Below are positions 46,598 through 55,398 of a DNA stretch of 64,000 nucleotides, piece by piece. The notes beneath the pieces are model-generated. The model made no database searches. It saw nothing but the letters and a program-made list of their open reading frames with translations, and had not been told where the DNA came from. The DNA is taken from contig JAIEOQ010000009.1 in assembly GCA_019750335.1 (NCBI GenBank), forward strand, positions 1 to 64,000, read 5' to 3'. A program made the translations under genes and the position numbers. This stretch comes from Candidatus Obscuribacterales bacterium (GTDB lineage: Bacteria; Cyanobacteriota; Vampirovibrionia; Obscuribacterales; Obscuribacteraceae). Positions within the stretch are counted from its first letter, which is position 1, and every line of letters starts with the position of its first letter.

Positions 46598-48232
46598 GTG
46601 TCCATAGCTTTCGATCAGGAAAAATCTCTTGTTCCCCGTTTGCCAAAAACGGAGACGGAGTTTAGCGTTTCTTGGGCTTACCCGAATTCCTATGCCGTCG
46701 GCATGACTGGCTTGGGCTATCAGCTAATTTGGTGGCTTCTTGAGCAGAACCGCGACATAAAAGTGCGTCGCGTTTTTACCGATCTCCAGGAAGAAGGCTG
46801 GCAAAACTCGGAACTGTTTGGTTTTACATTGTCCTGGGAGCTGGATTATGTAAATGTGTTGAAGCTTTTGAAGCTGTCCGGTTGCGCCCTGCGTTCGGCG
46901 GAGAGGTCTTCGGCGGAGCCTCTCGTGTTTGGCGGCGGACCGGTGTTGGCGGCTAACCCGGAACCATTTGCCGACTTTTTTGATCTGATTTTGATTGGTG
47001 ATGCCGAAATCATGCTGCCCAGGCTTCTTGAAGCCTGGCGGGAAGCCAGACGTTTGCCGGACAAAAAGGAGCGTCTTGCGTATCTCAGTCAAATCGAAGG
47101 TATTTATGTGCCTTCACTATATAGTGTTGATTATGTCAGTGATGTGGGTCCGATTAAAGCGATCAATCATGCAATAATAGCGCCGGCAATAATAAAGAAG
47201 CAGGCATTTGTCGCTCCGGCGGATTATGTAGCGCATTCGGTAATTCTGACCGAGGAAGGAAGTTGGGGAGACAAGTTTCTCATTGAGTTGGCCCGTAGCT
47301 GTCCGCAAGAATGTCGCTTTTGTCTAGCCAGCTATTTGACTCGCCCGTTCCGCGCTGCCAATATCGACACTGTTTTGGCTAAGATCGACATGGCTTTGCC
47401 TTACACTAAAAAGATTGGTTTGCTTGGTCCTTCGGTCACGGAACATCCGAATTTTTCTGAGCTTGCTCAGGCGTTAATTGCTAAAAAACAAACAGACTTG
47501 GAAATTTCTGTTTCCTCGATTCGCATGGATACTGTTGATCCCTTAATTTTGAAAATGCTTGTTACCCTTGGCCAGCGTTCGGTTACTATCGCCTTGGAAT
47601 CAGGCTCTGAACGATTGCGCTCAATTATGAAAAAGAATCTGAGCGAAAAAGAGATCTGGCAAGGTATGGAGGCTATCGCCGCAAGCGGGCTTGAGTCGGT
47701 GAAGTTTTACGGCATTGTCGGATTGCCCGGCGAAACGCAGCATGATCTTGAAGAAACGGTACGTTTATTGTCCGAGTTGAAAAAAGCATACAAGCGCTTG
47801 CGCCTCGTATTTGGTATCAGTTCTTTTGTACAGAAAGCGCAAACTCCTTTTCAATGGGCGTCGCGTGATCGAGAGTCGGCAAAAAAAATCGAATATTTAC
47901 GCAGTCGTTTAGCAAAACAAGGAATAGACATAAGAGCAGAGAGCCATAATTGGAGTGAAGTGCAGGCGTTTCTTTCACGAGCCGACAGACGCGCCACGCC
48001 TTTACTTTTACAAATGGCGGAAGGCGAGCATACTGTTGGTGCTTGGCGGCGAGGGATGCGCAAACCTCCGATTGCTAGCCCCGATCTTGATTCGGTGGTT
48101 TATCGCCAGATTCCTTATACTGAAATTCTGCCTTGGTCGCACCTGGTTGATGAAGCTAAATTTGCTATGCTGCAGAAACATGCCCAGGTCGCCGAGGAGC
48201 TTGCTGCGGCTTGTCAAAATGAATTACAATAA
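46598..48232 (+). CDS. B12-binding-type radical SAM protein
   Basis: A 544-residue protein starting at GTG (no strong ribosome site). The N-terminal 180 residues are a cobalamin-binding-like domain (SWAYPNSYAVGMTGLGYQLI, VFGGGPVLAANPEPFADFFD, LILIGDAEIMLPRLLEAW), without a clear DxHxxG. The radical SAM domain (about 215-440) has the cluster motif CPQECRFC (Cx3Cx2C), SVSSIRMDTVDPLIL, TIALESGSERLRSIMKKN and KFYGIVGLPGETQHDLEE. It resembles the uncharacterised TIGR03960-like group, some of which modify tRNA or work with a radical-SAM-linked partner. Substrate unknown. Confidence 0.85.
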   Translation: MSIAFDQEKSLVPRLPKTETEFSVSWAYPNSYAVGMTGLGYQLIWWLLEQNRDIKVRRVFTDLQEEGWQNSELFGFTLSWELDYVNVLKLLKLSGCALRSAERSSAEPLVFGGGPVLAANPEPFADFFDLILIGDAEIMLPRLLEAWREARRLPDKKERLAYLSQIEGIYVPSLYSVDYVSDVGPIKAINHAIIAPAIIKKQAFVAPADYVAHSVILTEEGSWGDKFLIELARSCPQECRFCLASYLTRPFRAANIDTVLAKIDMALPYTKKIGLLGPSVTEHPNFSELAQALIAKKQTDLEISVSSIRMDTVDPLILKMLVTLGQRSVTIALESGSERLRSIMKKNLSEKEIWQGMEAIAASGLESVKFYGIVGLPGETQHDLEETVRLLSELKKAYKRLRLVFGISSFVQKAQTPFQWASRDRESAKKIEYLRSRLAKQGIDIRAESHNWSEVQAFLSRADRRATPLLLQMAEGEHTVGAWRRGMRKPPIASPDLDSVVYRQIPYTEILPWSHLVDEAKFAMLQKHAQVAEELAAACQNELQ

Positions 48233-48244
48233 TCGGCATCAAGT

Positions 48245-49075
48245 TTGCTTGGGTCGTTATCATTGATTTTACGGGCGAATTTAAAGAATAATCTTTGGCG
48301 GCAGCTGTCTATTCAAGCTAAAGCAGTAGTTATTGCTTTGGATGATCGTCGGTTGCCTAAAATTGTTCGTCTATTGTTTTGGTTTGCCCTGATTTATTTT
48401 ATTTGTCCTTATGATATTAAGTCGGATTTCCTGCCAGGCGGATTTATTGACGATTCAATTATTGCGCCAGTACTGCTTCTTTTGGCAGTTGTTAATATCC
48501 CAGGCAATTTATTTCGAGAATCAAAAAGTTTGGCGCGTAGCGCAACGGCCGGAATGCTCTGTCTTGTGCTTTTAAGCTCGACACAGTTTCTTGGTGATGA
48601 AAATGAGCTTTTTTCAAATGCGGATACGACTTCTGCGGCATGCGCAGGCTCATTGAAAAATCAGCAGGTTGAAAGTGGCAAAGAGTATAAATTCTCCTCT
48701 CAAGCTGATTTGAAAAATAAGGCTATTGAATCTTTACTGATTACGCGGAATTTCAGCGCAGATTTTGCTGTAGCGAATTTCCCGGGACAATCGACTTTCT
48801 TGTTTGATGGCTTATGGAAAGCCGTTCATGGACAGCAATTGCAAGTTTATGATTCAGAGGACGATCCGGATTCGACGTCGGATGACGAACCTTCCAGCAT
48901 TTCTTTAAGACCGCCATTCCTGCGTAAGGGCGGTCTTCTTCATACCTGTACTCCGGCATTCCAAATAATTGGATTTCTCCGCCCTCTTCATGAACTATGT
49001 CTTGTCAAAGCGCTTGTTTCTCAATTCTCTCCACCGCTTAAGCTTTGGTTGTTGAATCAGATCTTGTTATCTTAA
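48245..49075 (+). CDS. DUF1232 (YkvA-like) membrane protein with extra C-terminus
   Basis: A 276-residue product beginning at TTG 48245 or TTG 48263. Residues about 25-85 match DUF1232: LDDRRLPKIVRLLFWFALIYFICPYDIKSDFLPGGFIDDSIIAPVLLL, with the hallmark PxDxxPDFxPxxGxxDD pattern partly kept. A second hydrophobic segment (about 98-112) follows. The remaining 160 residues are polar and unrecognised, with an acidic stretch (DSEDDPDSTSDDEPSS). The coding sequence contains a terminator-like hairpin (48907-48937). Function of DUF1232 is unknown. Confidence 0.7.
   Translation: MLGSLSLILRANLKNNLWRQLSIQAKAVVIALDDRRLPKIVRLLFWFALIYFICPYDIKSDFLPGGFIDDSIIAPVLLLLAVVNIPGNLFRESKSLARSATAGMLCLVLLSSTQFLGDENELFSNADTTSAACAGSLKNQQVESGKEYKFSSQADLKNKAIESLLITRNFSADFAVANFPGQSTFLFDGLWKAVHGQQLQVYDSEDDPDSTSDDEPSSISLRPPFLRKGGLLHTCTPAFQIIGFLRPLHELCLVKALVSQFSPPLKLWLLNQILLS
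48907..48937 (+). other. Strong hairpin inside the DUF1232 gene
   Basis: AAGACCGCC pairs with GGCGGTCTT around a 13-nt loop, followed by CTTC rather than a T-run. It lies within the coding frame, about residues 222-231. It may be chance or an attenuator. Confidence 0.45.
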
Positions 49076-49078
49076 AAT

Positions 49079-49140
49079 CCTGCCAATTTATCTATATTTT
49101 TCAATTCACTAAATACGGCTGTTTAGCTGGTTTTGGCAGG
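49079..49140 (+). promoter_or_regulatory. Leader inverted repeat that could mask the RND pump ribosome site
   Basis: CCTGCCAA (49079-49086) is the exact complement of TTGGCAGG (49133-49140). The latter contains the Shine-Dalgarno GGCAGG of the RND gene (ATG 49147). If both are in the mRNA, pairing would hide the ribosome site. Confidence 0.4.
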
Positions 49141-49146
49141 TGATTT

Positions 49147-52100
49147 ATGATTGATTTTTTGATTAAGTTCGCGCTTACGCAGCGCACCATTACTTTGATG
49201 TTGATTATTGGGTTAATCAGCGCCGGCATATATTCCGTACTTACCATATCGGCAGATTCATTTCCGGATGTAAGCAATGTGCAGGTTCAAATCATTACTG
49301 AACCGGAAAGTATGGCCACTGAAGAGGTGGAATCTCTTGTTACCGTGCCGATTGAATATGCTCTTAACGGGTTGCCTTTTATTCACAAAATCCGTTCCGG
49401 TTCGGAATTCGGATTGTCAGTCGTAACTGCAATATTTGATGAAGGCTGTGATGTCTATTTTGCCAGGCAGCTAGTACAGCAACGTTTAACGGCCATGAGT
49501 TTTCCTCCCGGGGTACCACGTCCCCAGCTCGGTCCGGTCGTATCCAGCTTTAGCCAGGTCTTTATGTATTATGTGACAAGCGACAAGCATAATCTTATCG
49601 ATTTGCGCACAATACAAGATTGGACAATCGCCAAACGCTTGTTGTCGGTTAGAGGTGTCGGCAATGTAGTTACTTATGGCGGTTGGATCAAACAATATCA
49701 AGTTGTTGTTGATCAATTCAAGCTTCGTGCTTACAACCTGACAATCAAAGATGTGTTGGACGCCATTTCGGCAAGCAATATAAATGCCGGTGGTAATTTT
49801 ATTGAGTCCGGCGACGAAGAAGTGATTATTAGAGGAATCGGGCGAATCCAGAAGTTGGAAGATATCTCTAATGCCGTGCTCAAAGAAGTTAACGGAACAC
49901 CTGTGTTAGTAAGCAATGTGGCTAGGGTAGAGATCGGACCGGCCTTCAGAAGAGGTTCGGCTTCAATGAATGGCGAAGGTGAATCGATCATCGGTATTGT
50001 GATGACACGCAAAGGTGCCAATACAAAAGAAGTTGTGCAATCTGTAGAAAAACAGTTGAAAGAGATCGAAAAAACTTTGCCCAAAGGCGTGAAAATCACT
50101 CCGTTTTACAACCAAAAAGAGTTGGTCGATAAAACGATGGAAACAGTCAAAGAGATCCTTCTCTTGAGCGGATCTCTTGTAATTATCGTGTTGGCTGCAA
50201 TTTTGATGAATATACGTGTATCACTGATCGTTGCCCTGATAATTCCGCTGTCACTGCTTTTCAGTTTTCTGATGATGAGATTCACCGGGCTCTCATCAAA
50301 TCTAATGACGCTGGGTGCCGTTGATTTTGGAGTTGTTGTTGATGCCGGCGTTGTGATGGCCGAAAATATTTTTCGTAAACTTTCTCTTGCCTGGGAGCAA
50401 GAAAAAGTACGTTCGGTGGATTTGTTAGGCGTAATTTTGAATGCGGCTCAAGAAGTAGGTAAGCCAATTACCTTTGCCATATTTATAATTATCGCCGTTT
50501 ATTTGCCACTTTTCACTCTTGAAGGTGTCGAAGGCAAAATGTTTCATCCTCTTGCTCTAACCTTCATTTACGCCTTGCTCGGAGCGCTTCTTGTTGCATT
50601 GTTGATCATTCCGGTTTGCTGTTACTGGTTTCTGAAAAAACCAATTATTGAAAAACATAATCCTGTCCTGGAAAAACTAAAAAGTATATATTGTCGCGCT
50701 CTGGACAAAACGTTGACCAGGCCAAGGTTGATTTTTTTGATATCGATCGGTCTACTCTTGTGCAGTTTTATTTTGGTACCTTTCTTAGGATCGGAGTTTA
50801 TTCCCAGTCTTGATGAGGGCTCAATCTGGCTGCGTCTGAGAATGCCACCAAGCGTTTCACACAAAACAACAATTCGTTTTACTGCTGCAGTTGAAAAGAT
50901 TATTCGCAAATTTCCGGAAGTATCAATAGTCGTAACTCGTGTTGGTCGTTCCGGAATGGGCTCTGATATTGAGGGTGTAGATGCTGCTGATATGTACATT
51001 GGTTTGAACCCCAGGCATACTTGGAAAGATCAAAATAAAGAGCATCTTGTCGAACGTATGGCTAAAGAAGTTGGGGTTATCCCCGGCTTAATGCATAGCT
51101 TTTCGCAACCGATTGCCGATATGATCGATGATCTGATAACCGGTATTAAAGCCGATGTCGGCATAAAAATATTTGGTGATGATCTTGTTCAAGTAGATCA
51201 ATTGGCGGATCGAATCAAAAGTTCGATCAGAACAATTCGTGGCACGGGAGATGTAAGCCGAGAGCCGATCTTAGGAGCACCACAGTTAATGATTCGTTTA
51301 AACAGGTATGAACTCAGTCGCTTTGGCTTGCTGGTAGATGATGTTCAAGACACGATTCAAACGGCAATGGCCGGTAAAATTGTGTCAGAAGTAATCGAAG
51401 GTAATAAGCGTTTTGGTGTGCTTGTGCGATTTGAACCTAATCAAAGGGGTAGCGAAGAAGACGTTGGCAACATTCTAATACCGACTCCTAATAGCTCGAG
51501 CATACCGCTTAAACGTCTGGCGGAAATATCCGTTGAGCGTGGCGCCTTGCTCATTAGCCGAGAATCTGGACAAAGAAGATCCGCTGTGATGGTAAATATT
51601 CGGGGACGTGATTTAGGTGGCTGGGTGAAAGAAGCGCAAGCGAAAATAGCTAAAGAAGTGCCAATGCCTCAAGGTTATTCAATTGTTTGGGGTGGACAAT
51701 TTGAAAATCAAGAACGGGCAATGTCAAGATTAGCTGTCGTTGTACCGATCGTTTTATTGCTTATATTTTTGCTATTGTTCTTCACTTTCAACTCAATAAA
51801 GAATGCGGCTTTAATCATGCTAAATGTACCATTTGCTACTATTGGCGGCATTATTGCCCTGTTTCTTTCCCGGCAACCAATATCGGTGCCGGCCCTTATT
51901 GGCTTCATTGCATTATTTGGCGTTGCTGTGCAGAACGGCGTTATCTTAATTAGCTATATAATGCAGCTTGAGCGAGAAGATAAATCCATTATTGATGCGA
52001 TACGAGAGGGCGCATCGGTCAGGTTTCGTCCTGTAGTAATGACAGCGATGGTAGCAATGATGGGACTTCTACCTAAGTTATTTTCAGAAGGAACTGGAGC

Positions 52101-52233
52101 TGAAATACAAAGACCGTTGGCTACAGTTGTTTTTGGCGGCTTGTTGACAGCTACGGCAATGACTTTGCTTGTACTGCCGACGTTGTATCTGACCATTAAC
52201 AGACTGAGAAAGCCAAAGAGTGAATCTCGCTGA
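49147..52233 (+). CDS. Heavy-metal-type RND efflux pump (CzcA/CusA family)
   Basis: A 1028-residue inner-membrane proton-driven pump with 12 membrane helices and two large periplasmic loops. The N-terminus LIKFALTQRTITLMLIIGLISAGIYSV and DSFPDVSNVQVQIITE are RND marks. TM4 reads GAVDFGVVVDAGVVMAENIFRKL, the DFG...D..VVMVEN pattern of the heavy-metal (HME) subgroup. The C-terminal FIALFGVAVQNGVILISYI also fits. Length is normal. No membrane-fusion protein or TolC-type channel is adjacent, so partners are elsewhere. Methionine pairs for Cu/Ag are not evident, so the metal is unassigned. Confidence 0.92.
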   Translation: MIDFLIKFALTQRTITLMLIIGLISAGIYSVLTISADSFPDVSNVQVQIITEPESMATEEVESLVTVPIEYALNGLPFIHKIRSGSEFGLSVVTAIFDEGCDVYFARQLVQQRLTAMSFPPGVPRPQLGPVVSSFSQVFMYYVTSDKHNLIDLRTIQDWTIAKRLLSVRGVGNVVTYGGWIKQYQVVVDQFKLRAYNLTIKDVLDAISASNINAGGNFIESGDEEVIIRGIGRIQKLEDISNAVLKEVNGTPVLVSNVARVEIGPAFRRGSASMNGEGESIIGIVMTRKGANTKEVVQSVEKQLKEIEKTLPKGVKITPFYNQKELVDKTMETVKEILLLSGSLVIIVLAAILMNIRVSLIVALIIPLSLLFSFLMMRFTGLSSNLMTLGAVDFGVVVDAGVVMAENIFRKLSLAWEQEKVRSVDLLGVILNAAQEVGKPITFAIFIIIAVYLPLFTLEGVEGKMFHPLALTFIYALLGALLVALLIIPVCCYWFLKKPIIEKHNPVLEKLKSIYCRALDKTLTRPRLIFLISIGLLLCSFILVPFLGSEFIPSLDEGSIWLRLRMPPSVSHKTTIRFTAAVEKIIRKFPEVSIVVTRVGRSGMGSDIEGVDAADMYIGLNPRHTWKDQNKEHLVERMAKEVGVIPGLMHSFSQPIADMIDDLITGIKADVGIKIFGDDLVQVDQLADRIKSSIRTIRGTGDVSREPILGAPQLMIRLNRYELSRFGLLVDDVQDTIQTAMAGKIVSEVIEGNKRFGVLVRFEPNQRGSEEDVGNILIPTPNSSSIPLKRLAEISVERGALLISRESGQRRSAVMVNIRGRDLGGWVKEAQAKIAKEVPMPQGYSIVWGGQFENQERAMSRLAVVVPIVLLLIFLLLFFTFNSIKNAALIMLNVPFATIGGIIALFLSRQPISVPALIGFIALFGVAVQNGVILISYIMQLEREDKSIIDAIREGASVRFRPVVMTAMVAMMGLLPKLFSEGTGAEIQRPLATVVFGGLLTATAMTLLVLPTLYLTINRLRKPKSESR

Positions 52234-52247
52234 TTGGAGCTTGAATA

Positions 52248-53546
52248 ATGCCCTCGATGACCACTGAAATAGCGATAATAATCGTTCTGATTGCTATAAA
52301 CGGCATCTTTACCATGTCTGAAATGGCAATTGTTTCGGCGCGTCGGACTCGCTTGCAGGAATGGTCCGCTAAAGGAAGCAAGGCGGCTCAAGCTGCCCTT
52401 GATATAGTCGAAGCACCAAACGATTTTCTCTCTACGGTTCAAATCGGAATTACTTTGATCGGCATTTTGACTGGTACCTTTGGTGGCGCGACCATAGCCG
52501 AGCAGCTATCCGATCAATTTATGCTCGTCCCGACAATTAAGCCCTATGCGGACACTCTGGCTATAGCCGTTGTTGTCAGTGTTATTACTTATTTGACGCT
52601 GATTCTCGGCGAGCTCGTTCCTAAACGTTTGGCTTTGCATTCACCGGAAGTGGTGGCAAAGAACGTTGCCGTTCTTATGCGCTTTATTTCAATTGCGACA
52701 AAGCCTTTAGTTTGGTTTGTTAGCAGTTCAACTGATTTTGTTTTGCGTTTGCTGAATCTGGAAAGCTCCGCACAAATCAATATCACGGAAGCGGAAATCC
52801 ATCATTTGGTTGACGAGGCGTCGAAAGCCGGTATCGTCGAAGAATCCGAACAAGAGATGGTAACTAAGGTTCTACGTTTAGGAGTGCAAAGAGTTACGGC
52901 GGTAATGACGCCGCGTACCGAAGTGGTTTGGCTTGATAGTGAAAGCGCTCTTGACGGCATTCTTACGCAAATCGATGGGGCAAAACATGATTGGTTTCCC
53001 GTCGCTCAAGGAACGCTAGATTCAGTCTTAGGGGTAGTAAATTCGAAGACGATCTTGAGCTTTGCTTTGCAGGGACAGCCGATTAGGCTTGACCAATTAG
53101 CGGTTAAGCCGCTTTATGTTCCGGAAAATATTACGGCATTACAATTGCTCGAGCGCTTCAGAGCGGAGCGGGAGCAAATGGCATTTGTTATTGATGAGTA
53201 TGGTGGGTTTCAAGGGCTGATTACTTCGGAAGATATTTTTCAAGCCATTGTTGGCGATCTTTCAGTAAAAGGCGTGATGCCGAAATGGGAAATTGAGCGA
53301 CGGGATGACCGGACTTGGATTTTTGACGGGCAAGTTCCGATTGAAGAGTTTAGAAAAACGTTCTCTCTCGAAATCCTGCCGGACGAAGAGGAGATTGAAT
53401 ATGAAACCCTTGCTGGATTCGTGATTAATTACTTGCAAAGAATTCCTGATTCGGGAGAACTATTTGAATGGCAGGGCTTGAGTTTTGAAATTCTGGATTT
53501 GAAATGGCACAAAATCAATAAAATTGTTGTGCGTAAAACGAATTAG
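52248..53546 (+). CDS. CNNM/CorC-type membrane protein with CBS pair
   Basis: A 432-residue protein: DUF21/CNNM transmembrane domain (about 5-185; INGIFTMSEMAIVSARRTRLQEWSAKGSKAAQAAL, FLSTVQIGITLIGILTGTFGGATIA, ILGELVPKRLALHSPE), two CBS domains (about 205-330; VMTPRTEVVWLDS, FVIDEYGGFQGLITSEDIFQAIVGDL) and a CorC_HlyC transporter-associated domain (about 345-430; WIFDGQVPIEEFRKTFSLEI, YETLAGFVINYL). Related proteins export Mg2+ or other divalent cations. It starts 14 bp after the RND gene and is probably in the same operon, hinting at metal homeostasis. Confidence 0.92.
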   Translation: MPSMTTEIAIIIVLIAINGIFTMSEMAIVSARRTRLQEWSAKGSKAAQAALDIVEAPNDFLSTVQIGITLIGILTGTFGGATIAEQLSDQFMLVPTIKPYADTLAIAVVVSVITYLTLILGELVPKRLALHSPEVVAKNVAVLMRFISIATKPLVWFVSSSTDFVLRLLNLESSAQINITEAEIHHLVDEASKAGIVEESEQEMVTKVLRLGVQRVTAVMTPRTEVVWLDSESALDGILTQIDGAKHDWFPVAQGTLDSVLGVVNSKTILSFALQGQPIRLDQLAVKPLYVPENITALQLLERFRAEREQMAFVIDEYGGFQGLITSEDIFQAIVGDLSVKGVMPKWEIERRDDRTWIFDGQVPIEEFRKTFSLEILPDEEEIEYETLAGFVINYLQRIPDSGELFEWQGLSFEILDLKWHKINKIVVRKTN

Positions 53547-53585
53547 GTTGAAAAGCCTATATAGTTAGAATGACAAGCGCCGAGG

Positions 53586-54497
53586 ATGCAAATGGACGTC
53601 TCACAAGAGCTCATGATGTCCGAAATCGCCAATGATTTAACGTCAGGGGCGGCAGAGCTTGCCTTACGTTCAATCAATATTTTTCGTAATGAACTTGCAG
53701 CCTCTGAAGATTTTGTTCTTGTTCGTGAAAGCTTGCAAAGCATTGCTCAAAAACTATTTAAATCACAGCCGGCTATGGCTCCGCTTTTTAATCTCGGCAA
53801 TGTAGTTTTATTTGCTGCCGACAAAGCAAACAATATTGAGCAGTTGCGAACTTTGGTTGATGAAGCGCTGACCGGATTCGAGAGTCGGCTTTGCGACAGT
53901 GCTGCCAAAATCGCCGATACGGCTTATGAGTTAATTCCGCCCGGTGCCATGGTTTTTGCTTATTCTTTTAGTTCGACTGTAGTTTCGGCGTTGCTTAATG
54001 CTCGTTCGAAAAAGAAATTTTTTCGAGTAGTTTGTACTGAATCCAGGCCGAGCGAAGAGGGTAGAAAGCTTGCGAACATGCTCGATTCGGCCGGGCTTGA
54101 AGTTGTGCATACTTTTGATTCGGCGATGGGCCTGGTGCTGCCAACTTGCAGTGTGGCTTTTATGGGCGTAGATTGTGTTGCTCGCCCGGGAATAGTGAAC
54201 AAAGTCGGGTCCTGGCTTTTAGCGCTTGCTTGCCGTGAATTGAATATTCCGTTATATGCTCTTGCCGGAACGGAAAAGTTTGTCACAGATGATCTTCTCT
54301 TCTCTTTTGAAGATCATGAGCGTCCAGGCTCAGAAGTTTGGTCTGATCCACCGGCGGGCACCAAGGTGCTTAACCGCCAATTTGAGCTTATTCCTTTTCC
54401 TTGGATTAGCGGATTGGTTACTGAGCAAGGGATTTTGAAAGGCGAGCAAATCGAAGCCTATGTAGACGAAGTTGAGGTACATAGAGTTTTTGAGTAA
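53586..54497 (+). CDS. eIF2B/ribose-1,5-bisphosphate isomerase-like protein
   Basis: A 303-residue member of the eIF2B-alpha/MtnA/R15P-isomerase superfamily. Residues 1-120 are helical. The C-terminal Rossmann-like domain holds FRVVCTESRPSEEGRKLANML (Cys at the isomerase catalytic position), CSVAFMGVDCVARPGIVNKVGSWLLALACRELNIPLYALAGTEKF (Asp at the second catalytic position). Both residues of MtnA and R15P isomerase are therefore present, arguing for a sugar-phosphate isomerase rather than a regulatory eIF2B relative. It overlaps the next gene, a UbiA-type phosphoribosyl transferase-like gene, by 26 bp. Substrate unproven. Confidence 0.82.
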   Translation: MQMDVSQELMMSEIANDLTSGAAELALRSINIFRNELAASEDFVLVRESLQSIAQKLFKSQPAMAPLFNLGNVVLFAADKANNIEQLRTLVDEALTGFESRLCDSAAKIADTAYELIPPGAMVFAYSFSSTVVSALLNARSKKKFFRVVCTESRPSEEGRKLANMLDSAGLEVVHTFDSAMGLVLPTCSVAFMGVDCVARPGIVNKVGSWLLALACRELNIPLYALAGTEKFVTDDLLFSFEDHERPGSEVWSDPPAGTKVLNRQFELIPFPWISGLVTEQGILKGEQIEAYVDEVEVHRVFE

Positions 54498-55398
54498 GGA
54501 GCAATCTAAGCTAAAAACTTGTTTTGCACTGTTGCGAGTAAAGCAATGGACTAAAAATCTAATTGCATATGCGCCGCTTCTCTTTGCCATGAAGATTCAT
54601 GAGCTGCCGCTTTTGCTTGCCGCTAGTGAGTGTGTGATCGCTTTCTGTCTGGTTTCAAGCGCAATCTACATTGTTAACGATGTTGTGGATCGCGAAGCGG
54701 ATAAGCTTCATCCGAAAAAGTGCAAGCGTCCGATTGCTTCCGGTCAAGTATCGGTAAGTCAGGCTTTGATTCTTGCTGCTATTTTGGCTCCTTGCGGCTT
54801 GGCTCTCAGTTTTTATGTGCGACCGACATTGTTACTTATTCTGTTGGGCTACGTTTTTCTTACTCTTTCTTATTCCTTTTGTTTGAAGCGCTATCCGATT
54901 GTGGATGTTTTTGCCATTGCTGCCGGTTTTGTTCTTCGGGCAGTGGCCGGTGCTGTTGCAATCAAGGTTCCTTCCTCCGGATGGTTTTTGCTTTGCACTT
55001 CTTTAGGCGCACTTTTTCTCGCTTGTGAAAAGCGACGACAAGAGCTTAAGTTGCTTGAATCCGAGGCAACAGAGCATCGGCGGAGCTTAAGCAGTTATTC
55101 TTCGCAACTTGTAGATCGGATGGAAGCAGTTATCTTGCCTAGTTTATTAACTTGCTACATTTTTTATAGCTTTCAATCCAAGCACGGTGAATGGATGATG
55201 CTGACGGTGCCCTTCGTTCTTTTCGGTTTATTGCGCTATCAAATGTTGTCATTGTCTAAAGCTGAATCGCCAGTTGGCAGCCCTGAGGAAGTCTTACTGA
55301 AAGACCGCCCGATCCAGGTGACAATCGTCTTATGGCTTTTAACGGCAGCCGCTGTCGTCTACGGTTATGCGGACAAATTGGATAGTTTTTGGCGTTAA
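54472..55398 (+). CDS. UbiA-family prenyltransferase, decaprenyl-phosphate phosphoribosyltransferase-like
   Basis: A 308-residue integral membrane protein with about eight helices. LLRVKQWTKNLIAYAPLLFA is the opening typical of DPPR synthases. The first Asp-rich site reads YIVNDVVDREADKLHPKKCKRPIASG, and the second region is YPIVDVFAIAAGFVLRAVAGAVA. DPPR synthase transfers phosphoribose from PRPP to a polyprenyl phosphate, giving a lipid-linked pentose donor. The start is uncertain (TTG 54472 or 54490) and lies inside the upstream eIF2B-like gene, so translation is coupled. A general UbiA prenyltransferase remains possible. Confidence 0.83.
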   Translation: MRYIEFLSKEQSKLKTCFALLRVKQWTKNLIAYAPLLFAMKIHELPLLLAASECVIAFCLVSSAIYIVNDVVDREADKLHPKKCKRPIASGQVSVSQALILAAILAPCGLALSFYVRPTLLLILLGYVFLTLSYSFCLKRYPIVDVFAIAAGFVLRAVAGAVAIKVPSSGWFLLCTSLGALFLACEKRRQELKLLESEATEHRRSLSSYSSQLVDRMEAVILPSLLTCYIFYSFQSKHGEWMMLTVPFVLFGLLRYQMLSLSKAESPVGSPEEVLLKDRPIQVTIVLWLLTAAAVVYGYADKLDSFWR

